In this document: positions 14,775-26,959 of the stretch, one piece after another
How the letters are laid out: the number at the start of each line of letters is the position of its first letter
Numbering within the stretch: the first letter of the stretch is position 1
NCBI GenBank assembly: GCA_002914805.1
Contig: JXTB01000342.1
Location: 384,082-448,081 of the forward strand
Length of the DNA stretch: 64,000 nucleotides
DNA from: Parasponia andersonii
Lineage: Eukaryota > Streptophyta > Magnoliopsida > Rosales > Cannabaceae
Direction of reading: 5' to 3'
Program-made: the position numbers and the translations under genes
Notes under the pieces: model-generated
Databases searched by the model: none
Told to the model about the DNA's origin: nothing
Seen by the model: the letters and a program-made list of their open reading frames with translations, nothing else

Positions 14775-17407
14775 TTTTGAAAGGAAGGAAATAAGGGTGC
14801 TTTTGGTAATTTTATTTTTATTTTTTTGTTTTTTAAATACAAATATCAATGTGTTCTACAACTTGCATAGTTGTTGGGTGGGAATAATTGATAAAGGGTT
14901 AAATTTATCAGTTTTTTTTTTTTTTTTGAGTAATGACATTGTAATTTGCTGCAACTTAGCTCTAGTGAAAAGTTTGTTATAAAGTTAATTATATATATGG
15001 CGCAATTTTTCTTTCTACTATGCGTGCAGTTTTGCAAATTTAGCTAAAAGGCCCGTTTCAGTATTTAGTTTAAACTTTGAGATAGAAAATGATAATTCTT
15101 TTGTAATCTCAATTCCGCGCTCGCTTAAATTAGAATTACACTCGTCACTCAATTCCATACTTTTCTATTTCTTACTAAATATTATTTTTCCTTTTTGTCC
15201 TAAAATAACGTTTCTTCTTTATCCTCCAGTGTCAGTCAATTTGCCCCGGTTGGTCATATGTATATATACAAGTATTAATAGTAATTGGGCAATTTTTCTA
15301 TCACTTTTTTGGTTTATTTAAAATTCAAATAAACTAACTTAACATATTATAGTTTTTTTTTGTCATTTTGATTTTAATAATATAATTTAATTACATAATT
15401 AAAAATAAATTATAACTTTTTTACTCAGTAAAATGATACAGTTTTTAATTAATTATATTCATAGATTTTTTTTAGATAATTATATTCATAGCTTTTAAAT
15501 TAATTTTAAACCTCAATAGTTGAACAATATATGAAATTTTAGAACTATGGGTATTTTAGTCAATATCGCATTGATTTTATTCCATTCTAATGTACAATCA
15601 AATAAAATAATTTTTATTTCACTTCTATTCCATTTTATTATAATTCTGACGCCTATTCCAATTCCATTCTGAAAACCAAACACTACCTTAATACTTGATA
15701 ACAGGATTGAAAAAATGTCCAACTACGTGTCTTGGATGCATGATCAAAATTGATTAGCATTTATTACATAGAAAAATTAAATATCACAACTACAACATAT
15801 CATTTTATATCCTCCACTCACTAACTCTCATCTAAGATGTCACAATATTCAAATTACGAAATTCATAAGAATTCGTTAAAATATTAAACATTTTCTCCAT
15901 TTTTGAGTTTTCAAAAAATTTCCTTAGGTAATAAATACGAGAAATAATTATATACAACTTAGTGTTTTGTCCAATTTTAAAAGAAAAACCTTGTAATTTG
16001 AAATATCAAATGAATCCTAAAATTACTTTTAAAAAAAATATATATCAAGAATATTTCAAATTTAAAAATCTATATTCGTGAGATAAAAGAGAAATTCATA
16101 TGAAATGACAAATTACCCCTAATAAAAGGTATGGAAATTAGACTGTGCCCTTTATTTTATTTTAATAAATATCTATTTTTATTTTATGTTTAGAGCTAAA
16201 TGACCAAATATATGTATTTTATCTACTTATATTTCAGCTTTCATTTATAGACCGATTATATTAATTTTTTTTTAACCTAGTACGTTATATTTTGCACTTG
16301 GTATCTAATTCCAATCATTTTGCTACAATTTTTTAAAACCAAACATTTACTTAAAATAGGCAAGAATTCAGTCATTTGCTTATACACTATATAGAATTTT
16401 GTCAAGAACTTGTAATTAAACGACAATGCAAAACTAAGTTTAGAATGGAGATTTTTTTTTTTATTATTTTAAATTGAGTTTTATATTAAGCAATTAGACA
16501 TTTTCTTTGGAAATTTCTCCAGTACGATAGGTAATTAAAATCGACGGTTTGTTGTAATTAAAAAAATGTAATTCTAGATTCATTATGATATTTACCCATA
16601 AAATAGACAAAAACTATATGCTATTTTGTCAATATGCGTAAATAGGGGGGGAAAAAAATCTATAGACCTACTCTTTGACGAAAAAATGCCTATGAGGCTC
16701 TCAAAATCATATATTGTAGATTCCATCATTATAAACATGAAAGTGTCAACAAGAGATCTAGCAGCGCTCTTTTTTCCACTCTCATATCTCATTTTTCGAG
16801 AGATAGATTTCACTAAAATATTTTACATTCTGATAATATAACAAATTATAATTTAAGTCCACATGGGAAACAATAAAATAAAAGAGAGAGTGAAAAATGG
16901 CTGCTAATACTCCTCAATGTAAATATTTACCCAATGGTTCGGCAGATGCTGTATATTTTCATTGGGCTACCGCTTTGGATGCATTAGCCAATATCTTTTA
17001 ATACCTGGGCAAAATTGTTGATACGGAAAGGAGAAACAGAGACCGTTACGAGTATTTTGTACATGTACATATAATAGGCCAAGAGAAATTTTCAGCTGCT
17101 CTGGGCCAAACCATAAAGATTTGAATGAATTATCACAAATACAGAATGATTAATTCGCAATTTAATACACAGATGAAATCTATATTTTAGGAAGCAATAA
17201 GATTACAACACCTATGAAATTATGAATAGAAGTCGAGATAACAGACAAAATAAGGCCACAGCACAAATATGTTTTCCTCTAAAAGCGACTGGTCCAAGAG
17301 AGAGTTGATTTCTTGACCATCTGATTTATCCACCGGGGTTTCAATCTTTGGTCGATCAAATAGTAGAGACATAAATTGCAAACAAGAAATTGGAGTTGGA
17401 TAAAAAT
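14772..17407. other. Gene-free AT-rich intergenic stretch
   Basis: Between the 3' ends of the TAA1-type and AP1M genes I see no coding sequence, RNA gene or clear transposon. About 15045-15690 has weak MITE-like ends (AAAAGGCCCGTTT and AACCAAACACTACCTT) and repeated ATTCCATTCT motifs, too degraded to call. Confidence 0.5.
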
Positions 17408-19231
17408 TCATATAAGTCGAAGTTCGTACTCGCCAGCCATTGTTATATATCTCACCCATGGAAGAGCTTGGTATCCACTTTTCTCAATAATCTTCAGATA
17501 GCGAACCTGCAAAACCCCACCATTGACAAAAGTGGACTTCATGATTCTATTATATATATAATTCAAAAAAAAAAAAAGAAAAAAGAGGAGGGGAAGGTTT
17601 CAAAATTGTAGAAAACCTCATTTAGTAAAACTATCTCCTCAAACAGGGAGTCAATATAGTCCGTAATTAACCAATAAGTTTCTATATAACAGAAAGCAAA
17701 AACAGAATTTAAGCCATNGCCTTTCTCTCAGGAGCACCATCTTCTGCTGTTATAGTAGGAAGGCGAAACTCCGCTCTCAACATATACTCCTAAACATGTT
17801 GGATTTAAAACATTACTAAGAAGAAAAGAAGGTGCTCGTGGATCGTTTGTATGGCAAGTCACAATATAATTTTCAGAAATTGCTACAGACGTAAAGAATT
17901 TTTCAACTTGTACCTTGCCACCAGGAAAAGATCTTATTTTCCAAACCAAAGCATCATTTTCAGGTGCGTATGATGCAGATCCCATTGATGTCCGAACATT
18001 TGGATTTGTTGCATCATATGGCACAGGCAGCTCTATCTCAACGTTAGTGGCAGTGCTGTAGGATTACAATTAGAGACATTATTAAATAAACTTGAGAAAT
18101 TGGACTAATTAGAGCCATGCCAAAGCAGTAACCAAATCCCAAGTTTTTCTTTGCCTAATAATAGAAAGTAAGATATGCGTAGATCTCAGTACCTACGCTC
18201 CTTGAACTGGCTCCTAGCTTTTACCATGATCTCAACACGACTCTTGGAATGCCTTTCAACTTGAGCTTCCACCCAAATCAAGGGCTTTACCTGAAAGTCG
18301 ATAACAAAAAAATTTATCAAGTTTATTGACCCAGAATCTCAACCCTCACACCAAAAAAAAAAAGAAAAAAGAGCGGCCTCGTGAAGCACTAGTTGAACCT
18401 GAGTACTGAGCCGGTATGTCATGAGGTCAAAAGCACCATCGGGTGGTATAAAGGATATTGTGCGGTCATTCTCAAACCGAGCCAAGCGCACACACCTAAA
18501 CCGGAATTTGAGAGTGAGAACTTGCACATAAATCAGCAATTTTTAAATCTAAACACTTTCATCCGTGGCACCAGAATTTAAGTAGACCAGAGAATTTAAG
18601 ATGCATACTGATGAAACTTGATGTCTTCCAAATCAATGGCCTTTCCTTTCGTTGCTCGGCCTTGTGCCTCCAACAAAACTCGATCGTTAAGGCCAAGCTT
18701 ACATTCCGGCATACCACTGCGATGAGTAAATCAACCAGTTTCAGTTATAGACCCAGAGTATAATACTGAAATCTTGACGATAAAAAGGCACTATGATTTA
18801 TGCAGTCAAGATTACACTGGCTCAAATACATAATAGGGTTCTAGGAGAAAATTTCAAATTTTGCAACTGTTGCATTCCTAATTAAGAACAGGTGGCACTA
18901 CCATGCATGATTCATGAATCATCAATCAGTTACTGCAAATCTCCTTAGCAGAGCCCTCTTAGCCTAGACAATATAAATGGATGCCTCAAAGATTAAAAAG
19001 GAAAAAGTAACAGACACCATTTACTAGCAGAAGAAAAATTAACGCAAAAGCACAGATCTAACTCACCTCAAATATGTTCTCATCTTCAATGCCCCAACAA
19101 CATCAGACCTAACTATTTGTCCATTGCTGTTTACAAGGATATTAACGCTCTCCACCACATCCAAGAAAACCTGTTGAACAAGGGCTCTTATCTAGCGGCT
19201 CCGGAGGCTAACAACCAAATCACTCTTTTAA

Positions 19232-19264
<33 letters not shown>

Positions 19265-20259
19265 ACCTACTTCATTTTTCTTGTAACGTATTCCTTCACT
19301 GCGCCAAGAGACAGCATTCGTGACAGCCATTGGAGGCCTCTGCGTAATTTCCATTCTATAAGCATCTGTCTTGATAAATTCACTAAGAATCTTTGCTTCA
19401 GTGTACTGAGGGTAACCAAAATCCATAATTTCATCAAGCAACTCATACTGCACATATGACAAAGTCATCAGCTCCTCAATCGCAAATCAAATTAAAAAAA
19501 TTCAAGAACAATCAACTCTGAATCGCTGATCGATCCAACAACAACGAAGCTCTTACCACAACCACAAAGTTATCCCTAAGTGATTCCTCTTCTAATTCTT
19601 CAAAATAATGCTTAAAGACCTGTAAAACCAAAGTAACAACGCAACAATGAGTTCTGATCTCGAATCAATCCTACAACGGCGAGGGTTCAAATTACCAATA
19701 GCCCCTTACATCAACTACACGGTGTAGAAAAAATAGAAGGCTAGCAGCATTGCAGTTCTGCCTTGAGGCTGTCATCAAGTAAACATTATTATGCTGTATA
19801 AACAAGTAGGATACGCCATTATCGTATGCAACTGGATCCTGAGACTCTGGATCTCCCTGAACCAAAATACCAAACCCAACTACATCACCACATCAAATCA
19901 ATACTCGCCGCAAACCAAAGCTTAACTTAATACTAATCGCAATGAAATATAGAATCAACAGTCAACTCAACTCTAAATCAATTACTCGTGCTCATAAATT
20001 TCTTTTCTTCTCTTCTCTTTTCTTTTCTTTTCTTTTCTTTTCTCGGGAACCAAACAACCAAACACGAACACCTAACTGGATCTGCTAAACAAATTTGCAA
20101 AATCAAGCGATCGAATGAAGAAAAGGAAACCTCTTTATCGATGAGCTTGCTAAAAAAACGCTCTGCCTGAACGGCAGAGACGTCGCCACGGTAGTCACGC
20201 CAGATCAAAACGCGGCCTTTGATGTCGAGAAGGAAGAGCGCCGAGACAGCTCCTGCCAT
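17408..20259 (-). CDS. AP1M: AP-1 clathrin adaptor complex, medium (mu) subunit, with a gap
   Basis: The mu1 subunit recognises YXX-phi sorting signals and works in trans-Golgi/endosome clathrin vesicles. Eleven exons are visible: 20131-20259, 19710-19856, 19557-19619, 19271-19447, 19067-19170, 18609-18716, 18399-18495, 18193-18290, 17914-18055, 17718-17789 (end uncertain) and 17408-17506. The longin-like N-terminus (MAGAVSALFLLDIKGRVL) and the mu-homology domain (RYKKNEVFLDVVESVN, SFIPPDGAFDLM, ending GEYELRLI) are typical and collinear. After PERKA, at the N of position 17718, the expected residues around KFEIPYFTVSGIQ are absent; the literal sequence runs into a stop three codons on. The last exon then resumes with VRYLKIIEKS behind a good acceptor. 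Either the assembly dropped about 50 coding bases plus a donor site, or the allele is damaged. Confidence 0.9.
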
Positions 20260-22110
20260 CTGATTTTGCTGCGAATCAGATCTCAGCTTTTGCGGAGACG
20301 AATTGGAACAGAGAAATGAAACTTGTACAAGTCAGTCCGCCATTAACATGACGTAACAGAGATCTGATCTCTCTCTCTGATCCCTGAGTCGCACTTCCGA
20401 AACGATAATGGAGCAACCAAATCAACGAACCTTCACCGTGAATGTTTTCGCTCCCACCGCCTGGTCTTGCTATACGACGCCGTCTTATTACTTTAAAAAT
20501 TCTATGAAATGAATTGCAGTTTCTTCTATACGACGTCGTTCGGCCAAGTAAACTAAACAGTACACACGATTAGGCTCCGTATCCAGAGCCACCTCCGCTT
20601 TCAAACAAACCTGGAAAATTATGGACGTCAGGACGTGTCATAATGATAAAGATGTGTCTTTTTTCTTTTCTTGAATCACATGACAGGTAATATTTTTACT
20701 CTTCTCACTGGATTCTACTAAAATATTTTCGCTCTTCTTTCAAAATTTTAGGACTATGTTTGGCCGAGAGAAAAAAGAAAATAGGAATCAAGAAAAAAAA
20801 TAGAAAATAAAAAAAATGTGTAGAATGAAGAACAAAGTGTTTTTTTTTCTACATAATTATTTATTATATATGAAGAAAAAAAGTTAGTATAATTTAAAGT
20901 GATTATTTTATCTTTTTATAATGATTATTTAAAGTTAAATATTTTGAGAGTATTTTAGTAATTTGACTTACTCATACACTCCACAATTTTTTTTTCTTAA
21001 TTTCTCTTCATTTTTTGAGAGAACAAAATTATTGAACTTTATCATTTTTTTCCTCCCTTTTTCTACTGACAACTCAACTTTTCAATTTTCATCCGCTTTT
21101 TCCTCAAATATTTTCTTTTTTTCTCTCTTTTTTCTTCCTCCCAAATATAGACTAAGGGTTAATGCTAGAGAATTTATGATACGTGTCCTTTTTTTTTATT
21201 ATTCATCGTGTTAGTAAATGTCTGTTTTTCTCTTTTTGTCCGAGTAAATACTAGTTCTAGTTTATATACTAACTAATATATTATATTTTGTATTTGATAT
21301 ATCGATCATTTTGCAACATTATTTAAAAAATATATATTTATTTTAGTCATTTTGCTTCAAGCCCTGTAAATCTATTTTTAAGCCTGCATTAATAATTCAA
21401 TTCTTTGTTTAATAATTTATGATTTTTAAAATGTCTTAGACTTAACAAAAAAAAAAAATTCTTAGACCTGCTCTTGAATTATATTATTCCCTCAACTTGG
21501 TCAATGATAATTTAAATACCACATTCTGACATATTGATTTATTTATTTTTTCTTTATCAATTTGATCTTTGCTTATAACATGATTGCTGAAATTAAGACA
21601 AGGGCCAAAATTCATATTAAAAAAAAAATACAATCAAGGGTATTAGATTGTGATATTGAAGGTTCAAGCTTCAACTAAATTCACACAAAAGCATACTTCA
21701 AGGTCCAAACTAATCTAGAGCAATTTGAAAGTCGGGATTAAACAGAGATTTGAGTTATTTTCAGGATTAAAAATAAGATCAACCGAAAATCAAGTGTTCA
21801 CTTTTTAATTGCACATGAAAAAAAAAATAAAAAAATTGCATAGAGGTTTCTTCACAAAGTTCTGGTTTTTATCACACAAAGAAAGGTACTATACCAAAAA
21901 ACATATTGGTTAATTATAGATTGAAAAGTACAAGTGATTAGTTCTTTTTTTTTTTAAATCAATTTTGATTTTTGTTTTACGCATCTTTTTTTTTTCTCCA
22001 TCCTGTCCAGGTTGTTATTGTTTAAAGCTTTGTGTATATATGCATATATGTACATGTATATATAGTAAGGTATTATTGAAAAAATAGTATACATCTGAGA
22101 TAAAATATGT
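20260..22110. other. Intergenic stretch: AP1M promoter side and AT-rich DNA
   Basis: The first 350 bases are the 5' flank of AP1M, with a CT-rich patch (TCTCTCTCTCTGATCC, about 20370) typical of plant leaders and two ATACGACG repeats near 20470 and 20528. The rest to 22110 is AT-rich, with poly-A and poly-T runs and no gene that I can support. Confidence 0.5.
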
Positions 22111-25100
22111 TCATCTGCCAGTGAATACCCCACTGAAGACCTGGCCGTTCCCTCCAAGTGATGCTTCCCACTCTATTGAGGACATCACTATTTGAGACAG
22201 TGTCACCACAATATCCCTCATCTCTGGTCTGTCCACTGCTTCTTCACGTAAGCACAACTCCGCAACTTCTGTCATCTGCCAAATAGTACCAACAACATCA
22301 AGAATAAGACTATCTTTATTTATATACAAAACAAAGTCCCACTAGGTAATTTTTTGAGTTGGGCACTGTTAAATTCTTAGTTCTATAAATGGGGTCCTTG
22401 AAAACTTGTGTTTTGAACTTTTTCAAGTATAAAGATCAGTACATAATAAAACTTTGATAACAATAATGGGCTTTTCTCTGTTAAATCTATGTCTCAAATG
22501 AGGAAGATAAAGGAGACTCGTAGAGTTGGGTGACCAACCTTGAAGACATCCTCACTAGGGTAGCTGCCCCGGAGATTTCCGTCTATTTCGGCTTCTAAAG
22601 CTGATTCTGGATCTTCATCTTGGAATATTCTTTTAACCTGATCATGTGGTGCAAAACAGAAGTCAGCTTCTTTAGTTCTTAGTTACGTTCAAAAGGATTT
22701 TGTTAGCCGTAACGCATTATTATGATGGACAGTCCTGATTGCACAGACATGTCATGTATGTGCATTGCAGGCCTCATGTTCACAAGTGAAGATACAATAC
22801 AGAACTTTGATTTGTATTTTCTTTTCTTTACGTTTGTTATGTTCCTATATAACAATGAAGAGCCAAGCCAATCCCATTGGATAGGGAAAAGTTGTTTGGA
22901 TTCTTTGATAGACAAGACAGCTTCAAATTGCAGGCCTAGAAGAAACCACATGTTATTGGCTGGGACAAAAGCTTTTCAAGAAGATAATGTGTTTTGTTAA
23001 TGATTTTCATCTTCTTTCTCTTTTCATAAGGAATTATAGTTTTCAACTTACAACTGTTATTAGAGATTTCATCTTGTTAGGCTCTCGGTTGTCACGGATA
23101 AGTGCGCGTTGCCCTGTAATCAGCTCAGCTAGTTCCACTCCAAATGCAAATACATCTGTTTTCGGGGTGACCTGAAGCTCCTTCACCGATCTTTCAAAAG
23201 ATTTTTATAGAATGTGAGAAACAAAGTAGTATATTTTGTTTGCATGAGAAAATGATCGAAATGATATCGAAGAGAACTTGAATCCACTGTATTATTGAAC
23301 TTACTCTGGAGGAAGGTAGCCTGGTGTGCCAACTAGTCGTGTCGCTATGAAATCCTCTTCATTGGCTCGTTCAACAAGCTCTGCTAACCCAAAATCTGTT
23401 ACCTGTTGAAATGGATGCCGGGTAGTGGTCAATTTTAGTATATAGTTTTAAAACTAGAGCTATGTTATATTTAAACATGGTTGTCCACTCAAATTTTTAT
23501 CAGAATTTGTCATGTAGCGGAAGATGACTATTAAGGAACTAACTGGTTTGAAATAGCTAACTTGATCATAGGAGTAACGGATAAGCACTTCTTGATATTA
23601 TACAGGATCATGATTTAGATACCTTAGCTCTGAGGCCCTCATCAAGTAGGATGTTAGTTGTTTTTATATTACGGTGCACATACCGTGCTTTTGTAAGGTC
23701 ATGAATGTACTCAATACCCTTTGCAGCGCCAAGTGCAATCTGTGCTCTTGCAGTCCAGGACAGAGGCTGGTGACCTGATTCAATAGCATTCTTTTCTAGT
23801 CAATTTCTTATTTTTTGCTTTACAGCGTAAGACAAGGATTCTTGCTCAAGTGAAGTTTTGAAGTTCTATCTTGAGAAATTATTTCTGAATTGAAGGCTTG
23901 CAATGTTGTGCTAATAATCTCATTCATTGAACAAGAATGTATGAATGAATAAAGCCCTTCTAAGACTTGTTAATTAAGATGTATTCTGATAAAGAGCACT
24001 AGAATCTTGCTCTAGGTAAATATGCAAAGCCTCCATATTTCAGTGCTAGCACATGAAGAAACAGATAAGTACTTGAATTTTATGTATTTGAGCCAAGAAA
24101 ATTCATCCAACAAACTCAGAAGCATTTGCACCAGTTACTCGAAATACCTTTCAATAACGGATCATGAAGATGATCGCTCAGTGATCCGTTCGGAACATAC
24201 TCGTAAACCAAGTAGAGGTGGTCATCTCCACTAGCATACCCCAAAAGCTCCACCTAAAGACAAATTTTTACATGTGAATGAGAGCTTTTCCTTTCAACAT
24301 ATCAGTGAAAAGAGCTTGTATAGAATTTATTTGTTTACTCACCACGTTTATATGATGGATCTTGCATAAGACCTTTAGCTCTGCAAAGAACTCCTTCGAT
24401 TTATTCGATCTCATCTTCTTTATGGCAACCTCCTGAAGTTGAAATGTTTAGCATTTTCAGTCATGAGTAACCTAAAAATAAGTAGAGGAGACTTTCCATA
24501 CCTTCTCTCCTAGTATGCCAAAATACACACACCCATATCCCCCCTCTCCTACTTTCTTACTTTCGTCAAAGTGTCCAGTGGCCTCTTCGATCGCCTCAAG
24601 ACTAAATACTACAGTTTTTTCTGAATGAAAATCTGCCACATATATACAATTTCATGGATTAGTATAACCGTAATCATCTCTCTTAGTCCAGAAAGTCTTC
24701 TAGTCATAGCTAATAAAAGGCATATTAAGCATAGATCAATACATAAATAAAACTAGTTTTGGACATAAGCAAGTGTTTTTTTTTTCGGTCTCACCTTCAA
24801 AATTTTCTTTAGGAAGGAAAGGATTCTGCAAGGAGAGAGATTTTTTAGTAGTCACAATTTTTGATAGGACTTGAGGATCTTCCACTTTCTTTTGCTGCAA
24901 TCTTTTTCTTCTGAGAAGAATGACCATCAATGCACCAGTTGAAAGCAGCGTCACAATTAACAATATACCAGTTACAATTTTCCACTTCTCTCTCGTACCT
25001 GATGGCAAAGAAAATAAACAACAACATATATAGTGAACTTCCTACAAAGGATCATCAATTATCGTGTACTAAATTCTGGGATTCCTGCATGCAAGTATAT

Positions 25101-25898
25101 CACGTATAGATGTATTTCATTTCTTATGCATTCTTACTCAAAACAGATATACATACATATAGACGTGCGCGCGCATGTATGTGTGTTTTGGCTAAGCAAT
25201 TTTCAATTTTCAAGCCAATGATTTGTTCCATATATCAAACAGAGCTCACCCGTTGATGTTTTAATTCCATTTTTCTCCTTGGGCACAAACAAGACCCAGC
25301 CTACCTCAATGAAAGCAGGGTTTTGAGTCAAATATCCATTCAATCTCACCAAGTTGTCGAATTTGGCTGACAACAGATTTGCAATATTTTATAGTGTATC
25401 ATGGTCCTGAACTGTGTAGGTTACCACAATTCCGGAGTCACTTTCTAGACAACCACAAAGAAGATGCATGGTAAAATTTTTATCAGGCTTGAAATATTGG
25501 ACTTCTTCTTCAAATCTCCAAGCTTGTCCACTATAGTACTTAGCTGAAACATCTAGAAAAGTGTCATTTAATTTGACGTTGTAGGTCGTGTTGTAAAAAT
25601 ATCCGGTTACGCCAAACATGGATGAGCAGGAACAAGGTACTGTTATGAGGTAATCTTCCCTGTTGTTATGCATTATGGACTCAATTTGGGAGGATGCGTT
25701 GACCTTGTAATAAGCAGCAATTTCTTTTATTGTGAGACCTTCATTGATATGGTACAATGAAGCATTACACGCCTTGATTTGTGCCGAGCAGTTAAAAGGG
25801 TACATAAGAGATTCTTTCATAGACACATGGAGTGTAAAAACTCGAGAACAAAGAGGGAACATAAGGAGAAGATAGGGAAGGAGATGATGGGTTGCCAT
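22111..25898 (-). pseudogene. LysM receptor-like kinase (LYK3-type), apparently inactivated
   Basis: Family members sit in the plasma membrane and sense or modulate chitin-type signals. Ten exons join in phase: 25250-25898, 24795-24998, 24502-24632, 24343-24432, 24148-24253, 23623-23774, 23305-23402, 23052-23190, 22539-22637, 22111-22275, about 610 codons. The order is signal peptide, Cys-rich LysM ectodomain (CSCSS, CGC), a membrane segment (IVTGILLIVTLLSTGALMVI), then a kinase with VGEGGYGCVYFG, VAIKKM and DFG. Two defects stand out. Codon 170 of exon 1 is TAA (25389-25391) where relatives have Tyr (DTLYKIAN), truncating the protein before the membrane segment. The catalytic loop reads VHRNIKTTN, so the HRD aspartate is Asn. 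Splice sites and all other frames are intact, which suggests recent loss. A retrotransposon begins about 140 bp upstream of the start. A sequencing error at the stop is possible but would not explain HRN. Confidence 0.83.
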
Positions 25899-26037
25899 GG
25901 TTTTTGGAATTGGATTTTTCTCTTTGAAGAACAGAAAGAAGTAATGGCAACGTTGGCGTTACACAACAAAGTTTGGCAATGTTGGAGTTACACACCATAC
26001 TTTGTTCTCTTTGTCATAACTGGTTTGTTTGTTTTTT

Positions 26038-26465
26038 CAATAAACCAAAGCAAATGCCCAAAATTCTAAAACTCAATCTATTTTATTGGTTAGTAGAATA
26101 TTTTTGTGTATTAGGTATTATAGACTTATTTATTTAAAATGTATTAGGTTCTTTAGCTTATTTATTTGAAATGTGTTATGTGAACAATTTGTTTATTTAA
26201 AGTATTCAAGGTGAACAATTTATTTATTTAAGTATGTTTAGTTGGTAGATATCAGGTATATGATTGTAAGTTTCTTAGAATTATTTTATTGGATAGTTTA
26301 GATTAATCCTAAACTTGTATAAATAGCCTTCATTGGCAAGAGTTGTAATCATCCAATCTTTAATCACATCTTAGTTTTCTCTTTTAAATTCTCTTTGAGA
26401 ACTTTATTTGTTTCTCTTCTCGTTGTGAGAACGCAAGTTAGAGCAAAATCTAGTAATCCGCTGCA
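26038..26465 (+). repeat. 5' LTR of the second gypsy element
   Basis: It matches 31264-31726 except for its outer end, where similarity fades before about 26038. It contains a TATA box, TATAAATAG at 26319, and ends GCTGCA just before the primer site. Its outer edge lies about 140 bp from the start codon of the divergent LysM receptor gene. Confidence 0.8.
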
Positions 26466-26470
26466 TCAAT

Positions 26471-26482
26471 TGGTATCAGAGA
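26471..26482 (+). other. Primer binding site, initiator-Met tRNA
   Basis: TGGTATCAGAGA lies five bases after the LTR end and differs from the consensus iMet primer site only at its last base. Confidence 0.85.
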
Positions 26483-26959
26483 CTACCTCTGTATCAGACA
26501 GAGCTTTCCTATTCCCGTCACTGTACATTATTTTCATAAAAAAAAAATCCTTATTTCATCATCACCTTCGCTATCTAATCTTTACCATCACCTTCCTATA
26601 ATAATTATTTACCACACATACACATATAATCCTTTCATACACTATCTTTGTTTCTGAAAAAAAAAAAATACAAGAAGTGTATATCAAGATTTCCTCCTTA
26701 GAGAATTTGCTTCATTCCTTTAACAAGGTAATATATACATTTTTATAATCTTTAATTTTTTTTTTACTGTTTAAATTTTTGAGAGTTTTATTTTTCTTTA
26801 CTTTTAAGAGTTTGTACTATTTTCTTTTCTCTAAAAAAAAAAAAGAGTAAAAAAAAGTAATTATATTTTTCTTTACTTTTAAAAGTTTATACTATCTTCT
26901 TTCCTATAAAAGCAAAAAAAAAAAAAAAAGGTAAAAAAATATTAAAAAAAAATATCGGA

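Noticed and set aside
15045-15690. Possible MITE with CCCGTTT/AACCAAAC ends
   Set aside because: The ends pair too poorly and no target duplication is seen; kept only as a note in the intergenic entry.
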